A stretch of 64,000 nucleotides of DNA from Epiperipatus broadwayi (taxonomy: Eukaryota; Onychophora; Udeonychophora; Euonychophora; Peripatidae). The position numbers and the translations under genes are program-made. Of the stretch, positions 25,601 to 37,600 are shown one piece after another; within the stretch, counting starts at the first letter, position 1, and each line of letters starts with the position of its first letter. Under the pieces are notes generated by a model that was given only the letters and a program-made list of their open reading frames with translations, ran no database searches and was not told the origin of the DNA. The DNA lies in contig JAQFVV010000055.1 of the NCBI GenBank assembly GCA_028023455.1, positions 6,540,030 to 6,604,029 on the forward strand. Reading direction: 5' to 3'.

Positions 25601-28600
25601 TGACCCGGGGTTGTAAAAATAATAGACTATTAGGGCCAGTTAACGTATGTAAAGCAGAAATGAACTTTAGTCTAATGAACAAGTTTGAATGGATTGTACT
25701 TTAGATCAAATAGGGTTTTTTAGTTAGAAATTTTATTATATATATATATTATTATTTTAATTCCTATTATACTTAAAAAAGTACACTATATTATATGTAA
25801 TCCTATCTTTAAAGTTTTTTTTATACACACATTCAGTTTAACTTATTATTACTATGATTTTAACCAGACAGGCCAAAATTAAGGCTATTTTAATTGAACT
25901 ATGAATTCTAGATCCGGGTATATTAATTATTTCGTTGCTTCATGTAATCTCTGCTTTCTATATTTCAATATATCTGTAAAAACAATAATAATGTTTTCGT
26001 CTTTAAATTATATAATGTAAAATTTTTTTTCTCTTTCTTGCCTCCTTGGTTCTTCCTTAATTGTTCACGGGAAGTATGGGGAAATGAAACAGTAAGATTC
26101 GTATTCGAATCTTAAGTTTCACCTTTTTCTGTCGTCTCTCACTGACCGATCTATCCCGCCCAAATTTAAACTTTTTGGTATCGAATTGTGTGTGTAGCAA
26201 TATTAAAAAGGTATAAATATATGTAGAATTCAGCATAAACACGCACACATTTCGATCTCAAATTAAACACAATAAATAGGGATAAAATAATATAATTTAG
26301 ATTTCTTTTAGTTATATAATTTTGTATAATTTTAATCATTTATTTTGGATTATAAAGTTCGTATTTATTGCTTTGTTTAAATTTCATTTAATAATAATTC
26401 TAAAAATATCTGATGTAATATTTAATTAAAAGTTAAAATAATCTTATGTTCCCTTTTTGTTTTTGAAATTTAAAAGCATCGGTCAGTGATAGATAATAGA
26501 TTAATTAAAGAAAAATTCCCAAAATTAATTAGTAAATGTAAAATGTAAACAATAGAACGGCAGCTTTCTTTAATTAAAAAACCAACTAAATGCATTGATT
26601 ATCCTCAGGGCAGATTAAGTAGAACCTAAAAATATCTTAACAAAGAATGTGAAAGATCAAGATAAAAAAAAAAGAGGCCATCTTAGACTTGCTGGAGACA
26701 TTCACTTAAAAACTTTAGCTTTGCTCTCGATCACTGAGAGTCTCCAAAAATATAAAAATAATTTGTTCCGCCAAGGTATGACCGAGTAAAGCACCTAGAT
26801 TATTCTCCATCGGGATAATGGCCTATCGGATGCTGAACTTTCCATTGCCCGTCATAAATTCACCATGAAGATCTGCTGCCTGAAATAAATGAAAAAGCTG
26901 CTGCTGTTGTGAAGTTAAATGAAATATCTCAATACAAGAAAGAATTGCCACTTCGTGAACTTTTTGCTTCTAAACTAATGGAATCAGAAAACTTCTTATA
27001 AAACAGGTACCTGTCTGTGTTCAAACTCTAGAGTACTCTAATAATATGCTATAGCTCTTCTTCATACTACTTATCTAAATTGTAAAATGTAAAAACTACC
27101 ATTTAGTATAACTAAATTGAATAATTAATGTCATGTGTAAATTGTATCTAATAATCTAGCTTACCTCTATCTTTCTTGGGTGCTATTTCTATAATCTACA
27201 TTTCTATCTATAGTTATTATTTAATTATTGCATGCTCATAATTATTTCAATTTTCAAAGTTTAAATCTATGATCGCTTAAAACAATGAATGCGTGTCAAA
27301 TTTTCATTAATATTTACTTCTTTAATAACTTAACTTTCATATAAATCGTCACGCATTCAATGCTTCATTTATTGTAATGAGGGGTCTACTACTTCACAAA
27401 TGGATGACGTATTAGTTATAATAATTCTCAAGTTATATATGTTTTGTATTTATTAAATAATCAGTGAATAATTCCAGAAAATTACATTTCTTTGAGAGTC
27501 ACCAATGGTCTTTAGTAAATGTTGATAATGTAGAGCCGAATTAGAAATCTATTTAAATCTCATAATCAATTATCAGTATACATGTGTTACGTCTTTAGAG
27601 ACCTTGATGACCCATTCCGCCGTGAAATTTCCGGATTCTTCAGGGTTGAAATTAACCCCAGTCGCCCTACACAAGCGGGCATAATGGGTGCTCCCGTAGG
27701 ATTTGACAATGTCGGCAGCCAGCCGTCAAATCGCCGCCACGTATCGCTTGTCCCTGGTTATGCTTATGTGACACCTTACTTCATCGGACCGAGGCAGAGA
27801 CCAGTCTGATATTCTTATAAACCCATTCGCGGCATTGCAGTTTCGATATGACTGCCATTCCATATCGCCTTTCTACAGCGTACCACGTGTTCCTTTGCTC
27901 AATTCTATTATTCTATATATCACTCCGCCTCTGCATTATCTTCATAATTCACTCTCAAATAAATGTTTGCCCTGTTATAAAATAAATATTTTAATTAAAT
28001 AAATATATGTTATTCATGTAATAAGGACAACCCATACTTTAGACTTTGTATTGCAATGTTGTATAAATTTCTTATGAAGCTAATAGAAATACCACTTCTA
28101 TAGAATTTTTATTGTAGATAGATTACGTCACTAAATAATGTATTCCTTTTTATAACATTACAGTATCGGAAATACTGCGCATTTGAAATCATCAATATAA
28201 AATAATGTCTAAACAAATAAATGTATTCTTTAAAATATAATCAATCGTAAATCCTGCCATAATGAAGCCGTTAGTCCATGCTAAAATATTAAGTGAGATA
28301 ATGTTTTATTTAAATGTGTTAATAAATAATTTAAACTATATGTCTGCATTACGTTTCATTTATTCAATCAAACTTCCTGTACCCCCTGGAGGTAAGGATA
28401 TACATACAAGTTGGGAGTCCCTGTTCTAGTGCTTTCTAATAATAAAATTTCATAGGCATATGTATGTTAATACACCACTAGTTGAAATGTATACTATATG
28501 TAATATGTCATTTTTTATTATAACATTAATAAAAACAGGCGAATGAAATTGAACAAAAAAAACCCCAAAAAAACTGACAATTATCAATATGCAAATAAGA

Positions 28601-31600
28601 TACATGCATTAATAAGGAAAAAATTATTTAATTAATGGCAACCTAAATTAAAACTAATAACTGATTTTTAATTACACCTTAATGTTTCTTTTTTAATTAA
28701 TTATTTTTTGATAGATTTAGTTTGGTCTTTGACGATTTAATATCAAATGTATATCTAATGCTGAGAAAAATCAAAACCCAGATTATTAGTTACACCAGTA
28801 TTTTAAGTTGTCTTTTGCTATCATATAAAAAAACTACTATATACCTGATGTCGTGTAAAATTTGCTTCCAGTGAGAGAACTTACAGTTTCAATTATGTGT
28901 GATAATTTTATATATCCCTATTATGGTAAATAAACCCATAATAAATTTTACCATTTTTTACAGATAATATTATGGATGATTAAAAAAAATGTAGACAAAG
29001 TGGTAATGAATGTCTGAAATATGGATGTATTCAGTTGCTACAAACAAGGCGTTACTGTTAGATTGGCCAAAAAATTTTATTAAAGAAACTATGAAACTTT
29101 CAAGACTATGAGAACATTTGACAAAGGTTTATCCTGCCAAGAAAGATAAGATTTATATTATTTTTAAGCATTTAAAGAAAGAATTTTGAGACAATTGATA
29201 TTCGTAAAATTCATTTCATCAGCATCCAAACAAGATGACGATGGATTGCACGCTTTTTACGACATTTTGTTAATGTTTGCTAAATCAGGAAAACCACATT
29301 CTTGTGATGAAAAACTAATTTTACTGGTTATACGTGAGATAATATGCACCACGCTACGCAAGCCAGTGTCTGGTTTTACCAAAAAAAAATTTCTTTTAAG
29401 GTATAATGCAATGCAAAGAAGAATTGATGTAATGACTCAAGATGTTGAAGGCACATGATGTGAGTATTTAAAAGCATTTCTTTTCTCGATACGGCTTCAT
29501 AAGATACCATTGCCAGGAAATGAAGCCATACTTCTAGCAAACATGAGATTCATAAAAGAAGAAAAAAAAAATGTCAAGAACTATTTACTAAAAATATATC
29601 AACAGATACTACAGGAGAATTGATACTTCGTGAATTGGAAATTTTTTTTTAAAAAAATAGAAATCCTGAATAATAATTTGGCAGTTGCTATTGATGCTCC
29701 TCTAGTGATGATTGTACCCCTATGGGGGAGGGGGCGATGCATATTTGAAGAAAAAGCAGTTCTGAATGTATTTTCTGTACATTGAGTTATTCATCGTCAT
29801 CACTTAGTTGCCTAAAATCTGAGTGACACTTAGATCATTATGTTATGACCTTAAAGCAATCAACAAAATCAGAAGCAATTCATTAAATGACGGATTGTTT
29901 GGACAACTTTTTATTGAAAACAATGAAAAATCCAATCACTTGCTCCTCCCTACAGAGGTTTATTGGTTATCAAAAGATGCCTGTTTGGATTGGTTTTATA
30001 AACTTTGCATTGCTGTCAGAGTTCTTAGAAATCTAAAATAATACTTTACGAGCCAACTTGATTGATTCCAAAAATGGTGTAGCTTGCTTAAATAGATTTG
30101 TTTAATAAATTTAATGAAACAAATCTAGGTGATAGGCTGAATTTAATCAAAATAAAAAACTGTTATTTCCGCATTTGTGGTAAAACTTTTATACAAATGG
30201 AATTTAGGATCAGATGAAATCAGTCAATTTCCAAATTTATCAACAATAGAAAACCATTGAAGAATTGCTTATTTTTTATCAGCACTGGAGGCTTTCTAGA
30301 CTTCAACCCAATTATTTAAAGATGTTTTTAATATCCGATTCGAATTTGAACCCTTTTTCAAATTGAAACAGAAGTAATAAGAAGTGAGGAATTGAAAATT
30401 TAAAATATGGCTACTAACGATTCCGGCTGCAAAAGCAGTATCTACATTTTATTCTGGATTATGCTCTGTAGCGCAAAAGTTTTTAATTGTATTTCCTTCA
30501 TCATATTTCATGAATCATGGGTTCAATAAAATCACTAATCTACTTACTAAAAAAAAAAAAAACAGATTGCAAATAACTAATCGTGGCGATTTAAGAATGC
30601 GGCTGACAAAAATAGAACTGAATATTAATAAATTGATACTACACCACCTTCATCTTTCCCATTAGGATTATTATTTTTTTTTTATTATTTATGATTTTTA
30701 TGTTAATATTTACCTTCATTATCTTAATTTTCTGTGGATAATGTGAATGCGGCTGTGGTTGGTTTTAAAAAATAATTTTGTAACTTCAAACTGCACGGTA
30801 TCTTATCTATGACATCAATTTTCTTTTCTATGTTATAGAATGTAAATAAAAATGTAGGTGCATAAAAGAACACACATTTATCATTGCTTCTTTCTGCTTG
30901 TTTAAAAATTTGTGATATGGTATTTCAATAGTAATATGTGGTACTATTACCATCATCTAATATTAATTATTAAACATCGTTAGAAATATTCATCTTTATT
31001 TAAACTTTTCAAATACTTTCAACTATTAGTGATAGCACATAGATTAGATATAACACACAATGTTTTGAGTGGTATTATTTTCTTTCAGCTATAGCTAGCC
31101 TGATCAGGGTCTAAGTAGCATGGGAATTGAATTTGGGCCTTTAGATTTGTGAGATCATACTCTAATCAACTAGACTACTTTGTCAAAGGGAAAGTAGAAA
31201 GTTTATGTATTTATCTATAAAGGCCCTCCTGATTTCGCCACTTTTTCCTAATGGCAAGGTTAATGGATGGCTTCCATACATTCTGGATTATCATTAAATT
31301 GACTTATAGAGTTTTTGTAGAAAGAAGAATATTCAAAGAATCTGTTCGCATGATTTTAGCAAATATTCTCGTAACTCAACCTAGTGTGATAATTTGTAAT
31401 GTTTGGATGCCATTCATTACCCTTACCCTTAAGAAAAAAATAGAGAAATCAGGAGGACCTCATAGATAAATATAGGAAATTTCTACTGATTGTTGTCTTT
31501 GACAAAATAGCCTAGTTGGTTATCTTAAATTTAATATTTATGAATCTAAAAGTTCCAGGTTTGATTTCCTTTCATTGGTCATGTGAGCAAAACCCGAAGA

Positions 31601-34600
31601 AGAGAGGAGAATACTAGTACTCAAAACATTGGATTTTTATACTAATCTGTGTGCTATTACTAACAGATGAATGTCTTTGAAAAGTTTAAATACAGTTTGA
31701 TTTTTTCTAAAGACATTTAACAATTAATATTAGACGATGGAAATAGTCCAATATATAATTACTGAATATTTTTGTTTGCTCGTTTAAGAAAGATGGATTT
31801 CCAGAGAGCCACTAAGTAATTTTTTTTTCTAAAAGGGAATGGTACGCCAAATAAGGTTTATAACTTCTGAGCTAGATGGCAATTGTAAGGTAAAAGTAAA
31901 CTGTTGACCACTTCTACGAAAATATTTTTTATTTTTACAGCCAATACATTGGCATTCTTTTGACCAATTCACATTAATTAGAGATCTTTAACCTTGGGGT
32001 AATAATGGCTTGTTATCCATTTACTGACCAATATTGGTTGGTTAGTAAAGTTGATGATTAGTCAACTACCAGAAATAAAAATGCTAAGCTTGAAAAAAAT
32101 TTCCAAAAGTTCACTCATTCTTGGAATTGAACCACAGATTATGGACATTGTCAACAGACTCTTGGTCAGTTATGTTACCCAAAATATGTAATGTTTTAGA
32201 CTGAATCATATGGTTGAATAAGTAAGAAAGTCTGGCTGTTTGAAATTATTGATTATTAGCTTTGCTAGCATAAAAGAGCCCATAGTGGCACATTGGTAAT
32301 AGTTTCTGTTACAATTCAATTAAGTAAATATTTAATAGATTTTCCTACTTTGTAGTGGCCACAAGGAGAACTGATATGATATACAATTTTATATATACAT
32401 TTGAAAATTGTTATATATATATATACATTAATTATAAAATTTATTATATACATTTGTTCATATGTTTTAGATAATTGGGTGCGTGAAATAAAAAAATGGT
32501 GTCCCAGATTTCAAATTTTGGTTTATTTTGGTAATCAGGATGAACGTAAAGAAATTAGGTATAGAATACTCAATGACGATGCGGAGGATTTCAATATTGT
32601 TGTAACAACGTAAGTTGGACAAATTAAAACTTTATTTCAGATTAAAATTTTTGAAAATGAAGGATTAGAGATTTATTTCTTAATAATTTTTATTTGTTGT
32701 TGTGATGTTTGAAATACAAATAAATAACTCAAATATTTACTTATTTTTAATACAATCGACTAATTGTATTTTATTTTTAAATACTTTCTGTCCATTTCAT
32801 TAAATAAACCTTTTTACATGGCATATATTACAATAAGAACTGTTTCTTCAAGTTTTTAGGTAATCAATTCAAGTTTTATGGGATATAAATTTTAAAATTT
32901 AGCCTACTTCATTGGAATGTAGGGACAAAAATGAAAATAGAAATTATGTATTTATATATTGGGTGTATAACGTTTCCTGTTTACAAAAAATGTAATTCAA
33001 TGCTTGCCATTTTTTTTCTATTTTATTTGTTATACTACTATCTATGTAAATTCTTTATTCAAAACGTGGAAGATCTTATATCTAAGATATTTAAAACTAA
33101 TCTGCATGGAAGAATCATTTGATTAATGTCTTGTTTATAACAAGAGAAGTTAAGAAATTGCAATTAATTGAAGGGTGCATAGATAATTTTTTTTCACAAT
33201 TAAATTAGACTCTTATTTTTTGTGTAGCATATTACAACAAGACCCTCTTCCTTTCATGTTTTTAACTTTATGGCACAGAATTTTAAAATTCAGCCTAATG
33301 TATCATAATTTAAGAACAAAAATTAAGATGGTAAATTTCATTCTTATGAGGATGAAAGCATTCTTTGCATGTGGAGTGTGGGTACCTATGCTTAATATGA
33401 CCAGAGCAGAAATTAACAAATATATAAGGTTCATTGTGTCATTGATCCTAGAATTGAAGATTGATATCAAATAAACATTGAAGGTTTTGGTGAAAGCAAA
33501 TGGAGTTACTGTGATGGATTTCAGGCCATCTGTCATCTCGTTAATGCACAATGTTTGGTTATTCTTTTTTGTTGATATTGTATTACCAAGCGTTTAATGT
33601 GTAGAGCTTTTTGAGATAGTAAAGTCAAACGTTCTAGTGTAATGGGATTGAACTACCCACACACAGTAGACTGAATCAGTGTTCCTAATATGATTAGGAT
33701 AGGATAAAACAATTAACGTCGCATTGAACTTTCATTCACCATTATAAACCAGGAAGAGTTATGACGAAAGCTGTTATAAATTTTTTTTGATAATATGCAT
33801 TAATAATGCCTGATTGATGCTAAGATTAAATTTATTAGTGCGATATTCCAAAAGGTTTTTTTCTTTATTAAATCTTAAAGATGATTGGTCAACCTTTTCT
33901 TCCATGAAGTAGGACCAACCCTTTATCTCTAGCGAAAATTTCAGTTAATTACTTGAATTGGTTTTTTGAATCTAATGTCCCAACTCCTCACTGAAGAGAC
34001 CCATAGGTTGAAACCGGTCTGGGGATGGGGACAATCCAAGATAAAAATGATTTGAATGCCTTCTCTTGTAGTAGCATTTATCATAAATAAATAAAAAAAG
34101 CTTGTTTAGAACTCATTAGCATGCTCTTAATTTTACATATTTGTAAATGCAAGCTATATATGTCATGTGACATCTGACTTTTTATTATTACTAGTAATAA
34201 TTATAAATAAAACAAAGTGTTAACAGTGATAGTGAATATTCGTAACGGTTATTATGAACATTATCACCATCAATGCTTTATTGTTTTATTTGCTCCGTAT
34301 GTACTCTCATACACTTAATATCATTGTACGAATTTGTATTCTAGTGTTAGTCCCGGTTTTTTTTTATTAAATGCAGATATCGTTTAGTTTGTTTAGCTCA
34401 AAATTATGGTGTTTACTATGCAAAGTATATAATAACTTTATAAAGTTTGTGAAATATTAGGATATATAAGAATATTTTAAACAGAGAATGGCTCTGAAAA
34501 TAAAATAAGACTTGGGTCATATAAAATATCAAAATAATATTTCTTCGTGCATTTATAATTTAAACGCTATGCTGTGAGTTTGTGTGCATGTATATATATA

Positions 34601-37600
34601 TATACATACATACTTAATATTTGCGACTAGTTTCTTTTGACTAAATTCTATACTTTAAAACAAATATAGAACATTATTTTTTTTATTAAAAATTATTGTA
34701 TTTCCATATTAATTTTAACAGAAATGTTTGGAGTGAGGGATATACTTTTAATATACAGTCGTCAGGTTGAAATATTAAAAAAAAAATAGCTGTGTAAACA
34801 AGTAACTATGTTTTATTTTTTATTTGTTTATATATATATAATACAATATGTAATAAAATGAAACTGATGTTAACCTTATAAAATTTACTATGCTTTAAAT
34901 AAATTTAATAATATATATAACTTCTTTAACGAACGTTATAAGCGCATAATTATTGATATGCTAGTATTAATTAAAATTACACAAATATGAAATTATACCT
35001 AGCTTATAGCAAGTCTATCCTTCACAACAATATATATGTAATCTGCTTTTAAAATAAAATGTATTATTATTTAGAATTTATATACTAGTGGCGATAGAAT
35101 GAAAACTAACAATAGCTTCATATTTATCGATAAATTGGTATGGGTTCAATAAATATTGCAAAGTTAACTTCAGTTCAATTTGTACATGTATATAAATAAT
35201 TATATGCCACTTGTGTAAAATAATATTACTAACATAAATTTTTATGTATACCCCCTGTAGAAATTTTTGTGATATTTCAAGTGTCAATGCTTGATGACAA
35301 AACTACCCAATATTTGCTGCACGTATATTTTCGCCAAGAACCAAATTCACTAGTAACCTGGAAACTAGTTGATATCCCACCAAATATAGCCAAGCAATTT
35401 TTATATAATCTCCAATGTAAATTTGAACATAAATTTAGCAGTAATTTAACCAAAATCTCTTTTATATATACTTAGTATTAATATATTAAGCAGAGCTTTG
35501 TATGCAAATAATTAAAACATAAATATGTAATAATATTAATTTTAACTTATATCCTCTATAAAAATTTTCTAGATCTTTCAAGCAATAATGTTTGATTAAA
35601 AAAACCCAGCCAATCTATATTTGATGGAGTCTCAATTACTTTACAGGCTGCTGATGATATCATTTATTGACAGAAACATACCTACCAGAGATTAATTGAT
35701 TTTTTTTAATAAATATTGCCATTTGAAAGATGGTGAATGAAATGTGATTACTGGAGTTTCAAGGATTCATGTTCCATTTGTTATAGCCTTCAAAAGGATG
35801 TTCAATAATTTTAATTTTTAATCAGTTAACAGTATTTCACAATATAATGATTTTTGATTCTATTCATCCCATTGGGTTATATATACCAACTCACTGGTTA
35901 TTCAGATAATACTCATCACATTACCACATATTTAAGAAGAGACTGTACAATGCCATTGATATATATTCTAACCTCCCCCCGCGCGTCCTCACCCCAAAAT
36001 ATATTGTTTATTACGAATAATCCGGGTTCTAGCTCAGTTAACAAATAAATAAATGAAATATTCAGCATTAATTAAAATGATTACTAGCTCTAATTTTAAA
36101 ATACAAATTCGATTCAATTTTAAAATGAATTAACAAATATTTACTATTTTCATGAGACATGGAGTGATAATACGGGAAATGAGATAGACTACATTGAGAT
36201 ATTATCCACATGATACTACCTCAATGGCATAAGAACACTATTCCCCCTTTTTACTATACCAAATAACTAACTCATAGTATTCTTACGGCTTTCTAAGCTC
36301 TATTCACTATGATTAAAATAATAATCATATCTTAATCTTCTTTATAACAAGAATCTAGCTCAATTAAATAAAATGAAGTAAAATAAATAAAATCTCAGGT
36401 TCATAAATTGTATTCTAACTGATTTAAAATTACGGTAGTAAAATATGAAAAGGGAATTTTTATGTCATAATCTACTACACCGCAACTAATAATAATAATA
36501 AATAATAATATAATATAATCTTATTTCTTCCTAAATGAAATAAATAAATACGTACGTGGTAGTATTTTAATAATCTGACAACAGAATACGTGTGGCAACA
36601 TTAGCATATAATTTAATATAATATTGTGGCAACCGACTTATGACCAATAAATAATATAAGATTATGATCTTTTAATTTTAACATACCAATAAATTCTCAA
36701 AATTATTATAACACTTTTATGTTTACCCTTTTGTGCAAAATTTATATGTTTGTTTCAATTATAAAGGTATCGTGATTTCATGCATCCATGTGGAGAAATA
36801 ACAACTCGGACACAAAAACTTTAGAACAAATTTAAAACAAAGTTTATTAACAACATAAATAAATTAACAATATTTTTACACTATTTACATTGGATATCCC
36901 TTACTCTCATATCTCAACTTAATTTATTAGTTTATAAAATGAAATCAAAATATTATTTATTTTTTTTCTAGTTAAATTTTATCTTTTTAACACTTAAGAA
37001 AATACAGTATTATTATTTGATTTATTATCATGGTTAGCTTGTTACAAAATGCATTTTTATATGTACTTATCACAAACACTTTGCATCCCTAATATTATTA
37101 AAATTATATTTTTAATTACAAAATTTACATTCGTAGTAAAATTCTACAAAATAACAAATTTTAGTTTTATATTGGTTGTATGGAATCTTACAAAGTCAAA
37201 ACATTGTTCTACATTCGGTATTAGGTTTTTATTGTTTATTATCCGATGTTTATTAATCCTAATATTCTCATTCAAGCCTTACTTCGGATGATATAATTAC
37301 AACTATTAACATACCATGGACAAGTATATGTTTATTATACCTTATTGAACTATTTTCTTAATAAATATGCAATACCTATTTTCTAAATATTATTTTAACA
37401 AAAAATTCATTCAAATTTTATTATCACTTTTAAATACTTGGTTTAAATTTCTTTTCAAAAAAAATCTTATATTCATTTCCGAATTAATTTTACAATGTAT
37501 TATATGATTCTTTCTCTCTTTATGATATTTTGGACTTTCAATTTTAAAGTTACACAATTTTATATATTCCAGCAAATAAACTATTCTTACACAAACGATA

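Larger units (their letters stand above)
24222..28365 (+). mobile_element. LTR retrotransposon 2, same family, inverted and older
   Basis: The plus-strand relative of element 1, placed head to head with it. It starts at the primer-site region (GCGCTTTCCAACGTGGAGCG), has the leader, an ORF (24,861-25,616), the polypurine tract (26,069-26,084) and a 3' LTR from 26,085. The LTR similarity to element 1 stops near 28,365 (TTTATTCAAT), so about 300 bases of the LTR end are missing. It is much more diverged from element 1 than the two LTRs of element 1 are from each other, with indels, so it is an older insertion or a different subfamily. The 5' LTR must be in the gap. Confidence 0.82.
7326..32470 (+). 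other. Intron 2 of the SMARCAD1-like gene, 25 kb, transposon-rich
   Basis: The largest intron. Contents are listed separately: fold-backs (7,379-10,720), the Penelope-like element (13,925-15,895), the LTR pair and gap (16,378-28,365), the hAT remnant (28,975-30,665) and a SINE fold-back (31,080-31,640). In 7,760-9,330, 10,730-12,380, 12,510-13,920, 15,900-16,370 and 31,650-32,470 I recognise no coding sequence. A fragment of fold-back family A (AACAGGCAAAACTCACTATA) sits at 13,293-13,315. At 32,095-32,185 an antisense tRNA-like stretch (GGAATTGAACC) suggests a decayed SINE. Confidence 0.85.

Noticed and set aside
31085-32185. tRNA genes
   Set aside because: Box A- and box B-like strings are present, but no clover-leaf with proper acceptor pairing and anticodon loop was found. 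They fit SINE heads instead.
35269-35475. 68-codon plus frame
   Set aside because: Fragment of a local repeat pair (35.24-35.65 kb), no splice signals and no family resemblance.
37049-37291. 80-codon hydrophobic plus frame
   Set aside because: Phe/Ile/Leu-rich translation of T-rich DNA in the G-poor block, as expected by chance.
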